A model generated the notes under the pieces. It had not been told where the DNA came from, made no database searches, and worked only from the letters and a program-made list of their open reading frames with translations. Positions 34,837 through 42,993 of a stretch of 64,000 bases of DNA are shown here, in pieces. Both the position numbers and the translations under genes were made by a program. This DNA comes from VGRW01 sp031396695 (GTDB taxonomy: Bacteria > Myxococcota_A > UBA9160 > SZUA-336). The stretch lies in NCBI GenBank assembly GCA_031396695.1, contig JANNLG010000199.1, positions 1 through 64,000 on the forward strand. Direction: 5' to 3'. The first letter of the stretch is position 1; each line of letters begins with the position of its first letter.

Positions 34837-36459
34837 ATGTACACCGGGTTCTACGGCCTGCGCGAGAAGCCGTTTTCGCTCGCGCCCGACCCTCGGTACC
34901 TGTTCCTGTCCGCATCGCACCGCGAGGCGCTCGCTCACCTGCTGTACGGGATCGAAGAGGGGGAGGGCTTCATCGAGGTGATCGGCCAGGTCGGAACCGG
35001 CAAGACCACGCTGTGCCGGACGCTGCTCGGCCGCATCGGCCAGGACGCGGAGATCGCCTACATCTTCAACCCGAGTCCCAGCGAGCTCGAGCTGCTGTCG
35101 GCGATCAACCGCGAGTTCGGACTGCCGACCGCCGTGCGAACGCGCACCGAGCTGCTCGACTCGCTGAACCACTTCCTGCTCGAGAAGAACGCGGCCGGCC
35201 GGCGCGTGCTGCTCGTGATCGACGAGGCGCAGAACCTCGATCCGGCCGTGCTCGAGCAGGTGCGGCTGCTCTCGAACCTCGAGACCGATCGCGCGAAGCT
35301 GCTGCAGATCGTGCTGATCGGGCAGCCCGAGCTCGAGGAGAACCTGGCGCGCACGGATCTGCGCCAGCTCCGCCAGCGCATCACGGTGCGCTGGAGCTTG
35401 CGCCCGCTCACACGCGCGGAAGTCGGCGAGTATCTCGAGCACCGCCTGCGGGTCGCGGGCGCGGCCGATCCGCAGCTCTTCACGGCGGGCGCGGTGCGCG
35501 CGCTGACGCGCATCTCTCACGGCGTGCCGCGCCTGATCAACGCCGTCGCGGATCGCGCGTTGCTCGCGGCCTACACCGAAGGGAGTCGCACGGTCGAGGC
35601 CAAGTTCGTGCGCCGCGCCGCGCGCGAGCTGCCCGCGACGGAGCTTTCGGGATTCCGCGAGCTGACCGGCCTGCGCTTCGGGATCGCACTCGGATTGGTC
35701 GCCTTCGGCCTGCTGTTCGGCCTGGCCGTCACCGCGTTCGCGCCGCGTGCGCCGAGCGCCGCCAAACCGCTCGAGGACGCGAGCGCGACGATGTCGATCG
35801 CGCCGGTCTCCTCCGCGCCCGGCTCGTCCGCGCAGATCGAAGCGCTGACCACGAACGCGAGCGCCGCAGCCGCGCTCGAGTCGTTGCTGGCCACCTGGGG
35901 CTACGACAAGGCGATCGGCTTCGAACTCCAGCCCGATGGCTTTCCCGAGGCGGTGCGCGCGGTCGCGCCGCTCAGCGTCCTCTCGCTGCGCGGCACGCCG
36001 CAGATGCTTGCGAGTCTCGATCTGCCCGCGGTGCTCGAGCTCGAGCCGCGCAAGGGCGAACGCCGCTACGTCGCGCTGCTCGGCCTCGACGACGCCGGCG
36101 GCGCGCGCGTCGGCTACGCCGGCGAAGAGATCGAGATCGGCCGCGCCGAGCTCGAGCGCACCTGGACCGGTCGCACGTTCTATCTGTGGACGAACTTCGA
36201 ATCGGTGCCCGTGCTCTCGCAGGGCATGAAGGGCGGCGCAGTGCGCTGGCTGCAGGCGCGACTCGCCGAGCTCGACTATCTGCAGGCCGGCGATCCGACC
36301 GAGGAGTTCGACGAGCTCACGCAGAACGCGGTGCGCGCGTTCCAGAACGCGAACGGGCTCGAGACGTCGGGAAACGTCGGGCCCGAGACCTTGATCGCGC
36401 TGTATCAGGCGCTCGACTACACGACGCCGCGACTGTTCGCGCTCGAGGACGCGCCGTGA
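34837..36459 (+). CDS. gspA: General secretion pathway ATPase GspA/ExeA with peptidoglycan-binding domain
   Basis: A 540-residue membrane ATPase. The N-terminal AAA domain has MYTGFYGLREKPF, Walker A GQVGTGKTT (residues 50-58) and Walker B VIDEAQNL (Asp129, Glu130). A transmembrane helix spans about 282-302. The periplasmic part ends in a PG_binding_1 domain (MKGGAVRWLQARLAELDYL). ExeA uses ATP to help place the type II secretin through peptidoglycan, with ExeB. The secretin (GspD) and core T2SS genes are not in the window. It overlaps gspB by 4 nt. Confidence 0.9.
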   Translation: MYTGFYGLREKPFSLAPDPRYLFLSASHREALAHLLYGIEEGEGFIEVIGQVGTGKTTLCRTLLGRIGQDAEIAYIFNPSPSELELLSAINREFGLPTAVRTRTELLDSLNHFLLEKNAAGRRVLLVIDEAQNLDPAVLEQVRLLSNLETDRAKLLQIVLIGQPELEENLARTDLRQLRQRITVRWSLRPLTRAEVGEYLEHRLRVAGAADPQLFTAGAVRALTRISHGVPRLINAVADRALLAAYTEGSRTVEAKFVRRAARELPATELSGFRELTGLRFGIALGLVAFGLLFGLAVTAFAPRAPSAAKPLEDASATMSIAPVSSAPGSSAQIEALTTNASAAAALESLLATWGYDKAIGFELQPDGFPEAVRAVAPLSVLSLRGTPQMLASLDLPAVLELEPRKGERRYVALLGLDDAGGARVGYAGEEIEIGRAELERTWTGRTFYLWTNFESVPVLSQGMKGGAVRWLQARLAELDYLQAGDPTEEFDELTQNAVRAFQNANGLETSGNVGPETLIALYQALDYTTPRLFALEDAP

Positions 36460-37448
36460 GCACGATCCTGGACGCGCTGCGAAAACTGCAGCGCGAGCGC
36501 GCCGCACAGAGTCCCGCGAAGGACCTGCGCGGCTCGATCACGCACGAGAGCGCGGCGAGTCGAGCGCGCAAGCGAGGCGGCAGCTCGCGGCTCGTCGCCG
36601 GCGTGCTCGTGCTTCTGGTCGCGGGCGGCGGTGGCTACCTGGCGTATCGCAGCGAGCCGGTGCAGGCGCTGCTCGCGCGCTTCTCGACAGGCGAGTCGCT
36701 CGCGACGGACGAGGAGCTCGCGGCGGCGGAGCGCGAGGCGCGCGAGAGCGAGGCGACCGCGTTGCTCGAGCAAGCGCAGCCTGACGCGGTGCAGCCGCCG
36801 GTCGCGCAGCAGGCCGAGGCGATGCCTGCCACACGTCCTCCGCGACAGCCGCGTTCGGCGCGCGCGCAAGCGCCGGTGGGCGCCGTGACCACGCCGGCCG
36901 AGAGCCCCGAGATCCTGGCCGAGCGCGCGCGCCTCGAGGCCGCGCTCGCCAACGCGCGCGCCGCACAAGAAGCGCAGCAGCGGGCCGCGCTCGAAGCCGC
37001 GACTCCGGCGGCCGATCCACCGGCGTTGCAGCCCGAAGCCGCGGCCGCCTCACAGCCGGTCGTCGAGCCAGCGCCCGCCGCGAAGAAGCTCGTCGTCGCA
37101 AAGCGCAAGCCGCCGACCGCGCCGCTCGACACGAAGACCGCGGTGCCGGTGGCCCCTGCGACGGCTGCGGCGAAGCCCGCGTCGAAAGCCGAGCCGCCGG
37201 CTTCACGTCCGACGTCGCGAGCCGCCGCCGAACCCGCGTCTTCGGCGTTTCCGGAGGTGCGCGTCGAGAGCATTCGCTGGCATCCGACGCCGGAGCGGCG
37301 CGTCGCGAGCCTTCAGTTCGAACGACAGAGCGCGCCCGAAGCCCGCGAGGGCGACATCGTGGCGGGCGTGCTGGTCTACCGGATCGATCCCGGCGCGGTC
37401 GAGCTGCGCGTCGGCAGCGCGCAACGCACCGTCGCGCCGGGGCCTTGA
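36456..37448 (+). CDS. gspB: GspB/ExeB-like general secretion protein B
   Basis: A 330-residue protein. The N-terminus MSTILDALRKLQRERA is the GspB signature, followed by a basic patch, a transmembrane helix (about residues 46-66) and a long Ala/Pro/Glu-rich periplasmic linker. The C-terminal domain (VESIRWHPTPERRVASLQFERQ to GVLVYRIDPGAVELRVG) matches the GspB beta domain that binds the secretin partner. It is the partner of the preceding gspA; the GTG start overlaps it by 4 nt. Its stop overlaps the next gene by 4 nt. Confidence 0.85.
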   Translation: MSTILDALRKLQRERAAQSPAKDLRGSITHESAASRARKRGGSSRLVAGVLVLLVAGGGGYLAYRSEPVQALLARFSTGESLATDEELAAAEREARESEATALLEQAQPDAVQPPVAQQAEAMPATRPPRQPRSARAQAPVGAVTTPAESPEILAERARLEAALANARAAQEAQQRAALEAATPAADPPALQPEAAAASQPVVEPAPAAKKLVVAKRKPPTAPLDTKTAVPVAPATAAAKPASKAEPPASRPTSRAAAEPASSAFPEVRVESIRWHPTPERRVASLQFERQSAPEAREGDIVAGVLVYRIDPGAVELRVGSAQRTVAPGP

Positions 37449-38538
37449 GCGCGCAGGTCGGGGCCGAGCTCGAGCTCGCGATCGAGCGGCTCGCCGCGGG
37501 CGGAGACGGGGTCGCGCACGTCGACGGGCTGACCGTGTTCGTCCCGCTCGCCGCGCCCGGCGATCGCGTGCGCGCTCGCGTGACGCGGGTCGAGCGCCGT
37601 TTCGCGCGCGCCGAGATCGAGGCCGTACTCGTGCCCGGACCCGCCCGACGTGAACCCCCGTGCGCGTACTACGGGCGCTGCGGCGGCTGCACCTGGCTGC
37701 ACCTCGACGAGGCCGAGCAGTCGCGCGCGCGCGTCGCGATCGTGCGCGAAGCGCTGCAGCGCATCGCGCACGCGGAGCAGCTGCCGGAGATCGAACACGT
37801 GGCGAGCCCGTCCGCGCTCGCCTACCGCTCGCGCGCGCGCGTCGCGCACGCGCGCGGCCGCGTCGGTTTCCGCGCGCGCGCGGTTCGCACGAGCTGATCG
37901 ACATCGAGCACTGCGCGGTGCTCGACTCGGCCACCGAGACCGAGCTGATGCGCGTGCGCGCGAGTCGGCCGCGCGGCGAGGGCGAGCTCGAGATCCGCGG
38001 CTACGGCGAGCGGATCGAGCTCGGCGGAAGCCGGCTGGTGGTCGGGATGTCCGCGTTCTTCCAAGCGAATCGGACGCTCTGGGAGCGCTGGCGCGGGCTC
38101 GTTGCCGACGCCTGCGGAACGGGCGCGCGCGCCTGCGAGCTGTACTGCGGGGTCGGCTTCTACACGCAGGCGCTGTGCGCGAACTTCGCGCGCGTGGTCG
38201 CCGTGGAGCGCTCGCCCGCCGCGCGCGACGCGCGCGTGAACACGAGCGCGGAAGTTTTCGAGATCTCCTGCGAGGCTTGGGCGACGCGCGAGCTCGCGGC
38301 CTTCGCGCCCGAGCTCGTGCTCGTGAACCCGCCGCGCACCGGCTGCCACCAAACTGTGTCGGACGCGATCCGCGCCTCGCGCCCGCGGCGGATCGTGTAC
38401 GTGTCGTGCGACGCGCCCACGCTCGCGCGCGACGTGGCCCGCCTCGGTCCCGACTTTCGTCTCGCCCGCATCGTGGTGCTCGACGCGTTGCCCCAGACGC
38501 ACCACGTCGAGGTGATCGCGGTGCTCGAATCCGTTTGA
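37445..38538 (+). pseudogene. rlmD: 23S rRNA (uracil-C5) methyltransferase RlmD-like, frameshifted
   Basis: Two overlapping frames together encode one RlmD/RumA-type protein. The first frame (37445-37897) gives the TRAM-like N-terminus and the 4Fe-4S cluster ligands in PPCAYYGRCGGCTWLH, then stops after GRVGFRARAVRTS. The second frame continues at RGSHELIDIEHC and carries FFQANRTLW, ELYCGVGFYTQA (SAM site), LVNPPRTGC and YVSCDAPTLARD (catalytic Cys). Removing one CG from the (CG)6 run at 37871-37882 gives a 363-residue protein. Either the gene is broken, phase-variable, or this is a sequencing error. Confidence 0.85.
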
Positions 38539-38564
38539 CACGTCGAGCGCGCCGAAAATAGAAT
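38535..38564 (+). promoter_or_regulatory. Strong sigma-70 promoter of candidate small RNA
   Basis: A perfect TTGACA (38535-38540), 18-nt spacer and TAGAAT (38559-38564). It is the best -35/-10 pair I found in the window. The TTGACA overlaps the rlmD stop codon. No gene starts downstream on this strand. Confidence 0.8.
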
Positions 38565-38570
38565 TCGCCG

Positions 38571-38665
38571 TCGGTGAGAGGTGACGGCTTCACGGCGCGT
38601 CGCTACTGACCGGGTCGGAGAGGCAATCCGTTCAGGGCCCTGCGATGAAAATCGCAGGGCCCTTT
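38571..38665 (+). ncRNA. Candidate stand-alone small RNA of about 95 nt
   Basis: The stretch from the predicted transcript start (about 38571) to the terminator (ends 38665) has no credible reading frame. Visible structure: GTGA (38581-38584)/TCAC (38590-38593) stem-loop, CGGA/TCCG hairpin (38116-type sequence at 38616-38630) with loop GAGGCAA, and the 13-bp terminator stem. Two purine segments (GAGGTGA 38578-38584, GGAGAGG 38617-38623) resemble ribosome-binding sites. It lacks the GGAAGGAAGCAG core of SRP RNA and does not match riboswitch classes I know. The alternative is an untranslated tail of rlmD. Confidence 0.6.
38634..38665 (+). terminator. Perfect 13-bp intrinsic terminator
   Basis: AGGGCCCTGCGAT (38634-38646), GAAA tetraloop and ATCGCAGGGCCCT (38651-38663) followed by TT. 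It is strong by stem length and GC, though the T-run is short. It would end the candidate small RNA and, in reverse, could terminate transcripts of the rhomboid gene. Confidence 0.88.
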
Positions 38666-38693
38666 GCGTCTCACTCGCCAGCCTCTTCAGTCG

Positions 38694-39437
38694 CTAGTGG
38701 ATCGTCGGGCGATCGTCGTCGGAGTTCCGCTTGCGCTCGAACTCCTCGCGACGCACGGCGCGCAGCCGGTTTCTCATGCGCATCCGGTGCCAGCGGTACT
38801 TCAGCGTGCGAAGGCCGAGCACACGCTGCACTTCCGCGCGCAGCAGCAGCGCGGCGACCACCACGCCGCCGAGATGACCGACCGTGCTCACGTTTCCCTG
38901 ACCGCCCATCGCGAGCTGGATCGCGAACAAAAATGGAATGAACCAGATCGCGCGCATGGGGATGGGCGGGAACAGCAGCATGATCGTGCGGTCGGGCCAG
39001 AGCAGGCTGAACGCCGTGAGCACGCCGTAGATCGCGCCCGATGCGCCGAGCGTCGGCGCCCACTCGCCGATCAGCGCGTTCCAGCCCAGGATGATCAGAC
39101 CCGCGCCGGTGCCGCAGAGCAGGTAGAAGCGCAGGAAGCGCCGCGAGCCCCAGGCCATCTCGAGCTGCCCGCCGAACATCCACAGCGAGAACATGTTCAT
39201 GACCAGGTGCCAGGGCGACTCGGTCGAGTGCAGCCACATGTAGGTGAACGGCTCCCAGATGAAGCCGTGCTGGAACACGCCGGGCACGCTGACCGCGGCG
39301 AACTCGGTGAGCGGAAACCCGTTGCGGCCGACGATCAGCTGCAAGAGCCAGATCACCGCGCAGGCGATCATGATGCGCTGCACCATCGGCGTCATGCCCG
39401 GCATTCCACCTCCGGAGTACCTGTTCCGGCCATACAC
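38694..39437 (-). CDS. Rhomboid family intramembrane serine protease
   Basis: A 247-residue membrane protein with about six hydrophobic helices. The catalytic dyad is visible: Ser133 in GASGAIYG and His188 in VGHLGG. The HLVMNMFSLWMFG segment matches helix 2 of rhomboids. The C-terminal tail is strongly basic and cytoplasmic. Start is GTG at 39437: TAGCCT (39450-39445) ends 7 nt before it, in the leaderless spacing, and an ATG 4 nt downstream is out of frame. It faces the candidate small RNA. Confidence 0.88.
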   Translation of the reverse strand: MYGRNRYSGGGMPGMTPMVQRIMIACAVIWLLQLIVGRNGFPLTEFAAVSVPGVFQHGFIWEPFTYMWLHSTESPWHLVMNMFSLWMFGGQLEMAWGSRRFLRFYLLCGTGAGLIILGWNALIGEWAPTLGASGAIYGVLTAFSLLWPDRTIMLLFPPIPMRAIWFIPFLFAIQLAMGGQGNVSTVGHLGGVVVAALLLRAEVQRVLGLRTLKYRWHRMRMRNRLRAVRREEFERKRNSDDDRPTIH

Positions 39438-39456
39438 GCTTCGGAGGCTAGGAAAT

Positions 39457-40356
39457 TCACGCGTGTGCCGCCGGGGCGAGCGCCTCGAGCGCGCGTTCCG
39501 CGCCGGCCTCGTCGAGTCCGGTCAGGTCCACGATCGGCAGCGCGAGCTCGAGCTGCTCGCGCAGGCGCGCGAGCTTGTCGCGGCAGGCCCGCGGCTCGCC
39601 GTATAGGATCGCGCGCTCGATCTCGCCCGCGTCGAGCCCGCGGAACCAGGGCGCGTGGTGGCGATAGTCGCGCGCAGCATCCTCGAAGCTCGCGCCCGGC
39701 CGCGCGAACACCCAGCACCAGGTCGGCAGCGTCCGGCCCAAGCGCTCGCGCAACGGCAGCAAACGCTCGCGCAGCGGCGGCACGTTGGCGTCCCAGGCGT
39801 CGGCGTGACGGCGCACCAGCTCGAGCGCGCGCTCGCCCGCGGCCGAGATCGCGATCGGCACGGGCGTGCTCGCGATCGTGACGCTCGCGCGCTCGAGCTG
39901 CGTGAAGCGGCCGCTGCGCGTCACGACCTGGCCTTCGAGCAGCGGGCGCAGCGCGTCGAGCAGCTCGTCGAGGCGGTCGACCCGCTCGGCGCCGCCAGGC
40001 TCGGGCAGGCCGAGTCGGCGCGACGCGCGCTTCGCGCCCACGCCGAACACCGCCACCAGCCGTCCAGCGCCGAGCTCCTGCAGCGTCGCCAGGTTGCGCG
40101 CGAGCAGCAGCGCATTCCAAAGCAGCGGGAAGTGGATCGCGCCGACGCGCGCGCGCGTGGTCGCGAGCAGCGTCGCGGCCGTGAGCGCGGTGGAGTCGTA
40201 GACCGGCCGGACCGGATCCGCCTGCGCGAATGCGGCATCGCCGTCGACCTGAACCAGCGAGTAGCCGAGCGCGTCGGCGCGGCGCGCGAGCCGCAACACG
40301 GCTTCGAGCCGGAGCCAGTGCGCGGTGATCGCGACGCCGAGCGGCGCCGCGATCAT
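39457..40356 (-). CDS. LLM-class F420/flavin-dependent oxidoreductase
   Basis: A 299-residue luciferase-like TIM-barrel protein. Typical features are VGAIHFPLLWNALLLARNLATLQELGAGRLVAVFGVGAK, the substrate/cofactor strand region, and the C-terminal GEPRACRDKLARLREQ. The family uses FMN or F420; neither can be chosen from this sequence, and the substrate is unknown. ATG at 40356 overlaps the nudix stop by 4 nt, so both are one transcription unit. Confidence 0.75.
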   Translation of the reverse strand: MIAAPLGVAITAHWLRLEAVLRLARRADALGYSLVQVDGDAAFAQADPVRPVYDSTALTAATLLATTRARVGAIHFPLLWNALLLARNLATLQELGAGRLVAVFGVGAKRASRRLGLPEPGGAERVDRLDELLDALRPLLEGQVVTRSGRFTQLERASVTIASTPVPIAISAAGERALELVRRHADAWDANVPPLRERLLPLRERLGRTLPTWCWVFARPGASFEDAARDYRHHAPWFRGLDAGEIERAILYGEPRACRDKLARLREQLELALPIVDLTGLDEAGAERALEALAPAAHA

Positions 40357-40901
40357 CGCGCGCCGTGACGCCGCGCGGCGAAGAACAGCGCGGCGATCGT
40401 CTTTCCATCGCTGATCTCGCCCGCGTCGATCAGCGCCAGCGCGCGCGAGAGCGGCATGATCTCGGTGCGGATCACCTCGTGCTGCTCGTGCGCGGTCTCG
40501 CCCGCGACCAGGTCGTATGCGCAGAACAGCTGGATGCGCTCGTCCGTGAAGCCGGGCGTGGTGAGAATCTCGCCGGTCCGCTCGAGCCGCCCGGCGCGGT
40601 AGCCGGTCTCTTCGGCGAGCTCGCGTGCGGCGCAGATCGCGGGATCCTCGCCCGCGTCGAGCTTGCCCGCCGGCACCTCCCAGATCGTCCCACCGGCCGC
40701 GTGCCGGAACTGGCGCAGCAGGACGATCCGCTCGCGATCGAGGAACGGCACCACCGCCGCCGCGCCCGGGTGGTGCAGGATCGCGAGCTCCGCGCGCTGG
40801 CCGCCCGGCAGCACGACCGTGTCCAGACCGAACGAGCCGACACTGCCCTCCCAGAGCACGCGCCGCGCGATCAGCCGTACGTCTCCGTCGCCTTCGCTCA
40901 T
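40353..40901 (-). CDS. Nudix hydrolase, ADP-ribose pyrophosphatase type
   Basis: A 182-residue Nudix protein. The Nudix box GKLDAGEDPAICAARELAEETGY conforms to G-x5-E-x7-REUxEExGU. The upstream LRQFRHAAGGTIWEVPAG and downstream ILTTPGFTDERIQLF segments match NudF/ADP-ribose pyrophosphatases, which clear ADP-ribose and related nucleotide sugars. Its ATG is 33 bp from a divergent ATG. TAGCTT (40916-40911) ends 9 nt before it. Confidence 0.85.
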   Translation of the reverse strand: MSEGDGDVRLIARRVLWEGSVGSFGLDTVVLPGGQRAELAILHHPGAAAVVPFLDRERIVLLRQFRHAAGGTIWEVPAGKLDAGEDPAICAARELAEETGYRAGRLERTGEILTTPGFTDERIQLFCAYDLVAGETAHEQHEVIRTEIMPLSRALALIDAGEISDGKTIAALFFAARRHGAR

Positions 40902-40910
40902 GCCCGGCCG

Positions 40911-40925
40911 AAGCTAGCCTAGAAT
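40911..40925. promoter_or_regulatory. Overlapping divergent leaderless promoters (nudix / M3-like gene)
   Basis: In the 33-bp gap between two divergent start codons lie TAGAAT on the plus strand (40920-40925, 9 nt before ATG 40935) and TAGCTT on the minus strand (40916-40911, 9 nt before ATG 40901). The -35 regions must lie inside the opposite gene. Both transcripts would be leaderless and the polymerases would compete. Confidence 0.55.
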
Positions 40926-40934
40926 GCCCGGACG

Positions 40935-42224
40935 ATGACGGACCTGCGCGCGCGCTACGAGTCGTACCGCGAAGCGCGCGTGCGGGTTCGCCTTGCGTGG
41001 CTCGCGGGCGCGAGTGCCGAGCTCGACTACGAGAAGGCGGACGAGGAGCACCTCGACGTGACCAGCGGCGACGCGCTGCCCGCGCTTCGAGCCGAGGCCG
41101 CCGACGCGAGCTTCGAGGAGGCCCGCGAGCGCCACGCGCGCATGATCGCGGCTGTGCAGGCGGCGGTGGTCGCGCGCGAAACACGCGAGCTGACTGCGCG
41201 CGCCCGCGCCCGACCCGACGCCGTCGCGCTGCGCGAGGAGCTGGTCGCGCGCGAGAGCGAGGCGCTGGCCGTGCTCGGCTTCGCGAACGCACGCGCCTTC
41301 GCCGAGTCGCTGCGGCCCGGCGTCGATTGCGGCGACTGGTCCGCGCAAGCCGACAAGCTGCTCGACGCGACCCGCGCCGCGCACCGCGACGCGCGCGATG
41401 CCGTTCGGCCGCTGGCCTGGAGCGACGTGCTGCCCGCGTCTCGCCTGCGGCCGGCGCTCGACTTCGCGCTCGCGGGCTTGCACGTGCCGCTCGAGCGCGC
41501 ACAGAGTATTCGCGTCGACGACGCGGCGCGTCCGAACCGTCGCGAGCTCGCCTTCGCTAGCGCCCCACGCGTGCCGCGCGAGGTCTGGCTCGTGTACGCG
41601 CCCGGTGCCGGCGTGCCCGCGCTCGACGCGCTCTTCGCCGCGGCGGGCGTCGCGCTGCACGCCGCGTTCACGTCGGAGTCGCTGCCGCTCGAACGGCGCG
41701 CGCTTGGCGATCCGGCGGGCGCGCTCGTCTGGCGCCACTTCCTGCCCTGTCTGCTGACCGAGCCGAGCTTCGCAGAAGAGGGGCCGGCGGGCGGGCGGTC
41801 CGCGGAGTTCTGCTCGGTCCTCCGCGCACACCGAATCGCGGCGGCGCGGCGCGCGGCGGCGCTGGTTCCCTGCGAGCTCGCGCTCGCGGTGCTCGAGCCG
41901 GGCGCGGACCCGCACGGTCTCGAGGGGCTGTACGGCGAACGCGTCGAGGCGGCGCTCGGCCAGGCGCCCGACGAGTCGCGTTTCTTGATCGAGTGCTCGG
42001 CACGGCTTTCCGCGCTGGACGAGCTGCGCGCGCTGGCCGTCGCCGCCGAGCTCGTGCGCCACCTGCGCGATCGCTTCGGCCGGCGCTGGTGGACGCTGCG
42101 CGCGTCCGGCGAGCTCTTGCTCGAGTTGTGGAGCACGGGCACGACCTACACGCCCGAGGCGCTCGCGCGCGAGCTCGGCCTTGCGCAGCCAGGCGCGGAA
42201 TCGCTTTCGCGCGCGCTAGTCTGA
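40935..42224 (+). CDS. M3-peptidase-like protein without the HEXXH zinc motif
   Basis: A 429-residue protein. Its C-terminal half follows the pattern of M3/oligoendopeptidase-like proteins, e.g. RDRFGRRWWTLRASGELLLELWSTGTTYTPEALA and TSESLPLERRALGD. At the place of the metal motif (family pattern F-HEAGH-ALH) it reads FAAAGVALH (residues 234-242), so both histidines and the glutamate are replaced by Ala/Val. The third ligand, a glutamate about 25 residues later, is also absent (LGDPAGALVWRHFL). It is probably a non-catalytic homologue. At 429 residues it is shorter than active family members. Confidence 0.7.
   Translation: MTDLRARYESYREARVRVRLAWLAGASAELDYEKADEEHLDVTSGDALPALRAEAADASFEEARERHARMIAAVQAAVVARETRELTARARARPDAVALREELVARESEALAVLGFANARAFAESLRPGVDCGDWSAQADKLLDATRAAHRDARDAVRPLAWSDVLPASRLRPALDFALAGLHVPLERAQSIRVDDAARPNRRELAFASAPRVPREVWLVYAPGAGVPALDALFAAAGVALHAAFTSESLPLERRALGDPAGALVWRHFLPCLLTEPSFAEEGPAGGRSAEFCSVLRAHRIAAARRAAALVPCELALAVLEPGADPHGLEGLYGERVEAALGQAPDESRFLIECSARLSALDELRALAVAAELVRHLRDRFGRRWWTLRASGELLLELWSTGTTYTPEALARELGLAQPGAESLSRALV
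42217..42222 (+). promoter_or_regulatory. Predicted -10 element for leaderless alpha/beta hydrolase
   Basis: TAGTCT ends 8 nt before ATG 42231, inside the last codons of the M3-like gene. No Shine-Dalgarno sequence precedes the ATG. Confidence 0.45.
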
Positions 42225-42230
42225 GCGGCC

Positions 42231-42851
42231 ATGGCGTGGAAGGAGCAGATGGTTCCGATTCCCGTGCCGGCGGCCGGACTCACGCTCGAGGGCGTGTGGC
42301 AGAAGGGCGAGCGGCGCGGCGCCGTGATCGCGCCGCCACATCCCGAATACGGCGGCAGCCTCGAGCACCCGGTGATCAGCGAGCTCGCGTACGCGCTGTA
42401 CAAGGCGGGCATCGCGTCGCTGCGCTTCAACTGGCGCGGCGTCGGCGCGAGTCAGGGCTTGATCAGCGGCGACGCGAAGGCGGCCGACGAGGACTATCTC
42501 GCCGCCGTCGACCAGGTCTTCGACACGACCGGCGCACCGGTGATCGCGGCGGGTTACTCGTTCGGCGCGGCGACCGCGCTGCGCGTGGGTCTGCGCGACA
42601 CGCGCATCGCCGAGCTGATCCTGATCGCGCCGCCGGTCGCGATGATCGAGTCGCTCGCGCTCGACGAGTTTCGCGGACCCGTGCACGTGATCGTCGGCGG
42701 ACGCGACGCGTACGCGCCGCTCGGTCCGCTGTCGGCGCTGCTCGAAGGCCTGCCGAACGCGAACCTCGACGTGATTCCGAAGGCCGATCACTTCTTCGCG
42801 TCGCACGGTCTCGCCGAGCTCGTGGAGCTGGTGCGCACCTCCATCTCCTGA
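42231..42851 (+). CDS. Alpha/beta hydrolase
   Basis: A 206-residue alpha/beta-fold hydrolase with nucleophile elbow GYSFGA (Ser110), the catalytic acid in VIVGGRDAYAP and the histidine in KADHFFASHG. HPEYGGSLEHPVI and RFNWRGVGASQG are typical of the small dienelactone-hydrolase/YfhR-like group in which HP near the start forms the oxyanion region. The substrate is unknown. It lies 6 nt after the M3-like gene, but a -10-like TAGTCT before the ATG may give it an independent start. Confidence 0.8.
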   Translation: MAWKEQMVPIPVPAAGLTLEGVWQKGERRGAVIAPPHPEYGGSLEHPVISELAYALYKAGIASLRFNWRGVGASQGLISGDAKAADEDYLAAVDQVFDTTGAPVIAAGYSFGAATALRVGLRDTRIAELILIAPPVAMIESLALDEFRGPVHVIVGGRDAYAPLGPLSALLEGLPNANLDVIPKADHFFASHGLAELVELVRTSIS

Positions 42852-42889
42852 GCGCACGCGTCGCTCGCGTACGGCCGTGTCTGGCGACC

Positions 42890-42915
42890 AAGCGAGCCGC
42901 GGGTTCGGCTCGCTT
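42890..42915. promoter_or_regulatory. 9-bp inverted repeat, possible activator site
   Basis: AAGCGAGCC (42890-42898) and GGCTCGCTT (42907-42915) form a perfect dyad centred about 70 bp upstream of the predicted sigma-54 transcript start, the range used by enhancer-binding activators. It could instead terminate the hydrolase transcript, although no T-run follows the stem. Confidence 0.5.
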
Positions 42916-42948
42916 CCCCCGACGTTCGCGAGTGTCGCCGCGGAGATC

Positions 42949-42962
42949 GGCACGTGACTTGC
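42949..42962 (+). promoter_or_regulatory. Sigma-54 (RpoN) promoter
   Basis: The sequence CGGCACG-TGAC-TTGCT matches the sigma-54 consensus TGGCACG-N4-TTGCW with one mismatch. The invariant GG (42949-42950) and GC (42961-42962) have the required 10-nt separation. Transcription would start near 42973 and leave a leader of about 20 nt that includes GAGAGGAG before ATG 42994. Confidence 0.8.
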
Positions 42963-42993
42963 TCTCTCGTCGGGTCTTTGGAGAGGAGCCGTC

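Noticed and set aside
38571..38665. SRP (4.5S) RNA as identity of the 95-nt candidate RNA
   Set aside because: Size fits, but the conserved GGAAGGAAGCAG tetraloop region is absent.
39457..41502. A 681-residue fusion of Nudix and LLM oxidoreductase on the minus strand
   Set aside because: The upstream extension is Arg/Ala-rich shadow sequence. A clear ATG at 40356 with a 4-nt overlap to the nudix gene marks the true start.
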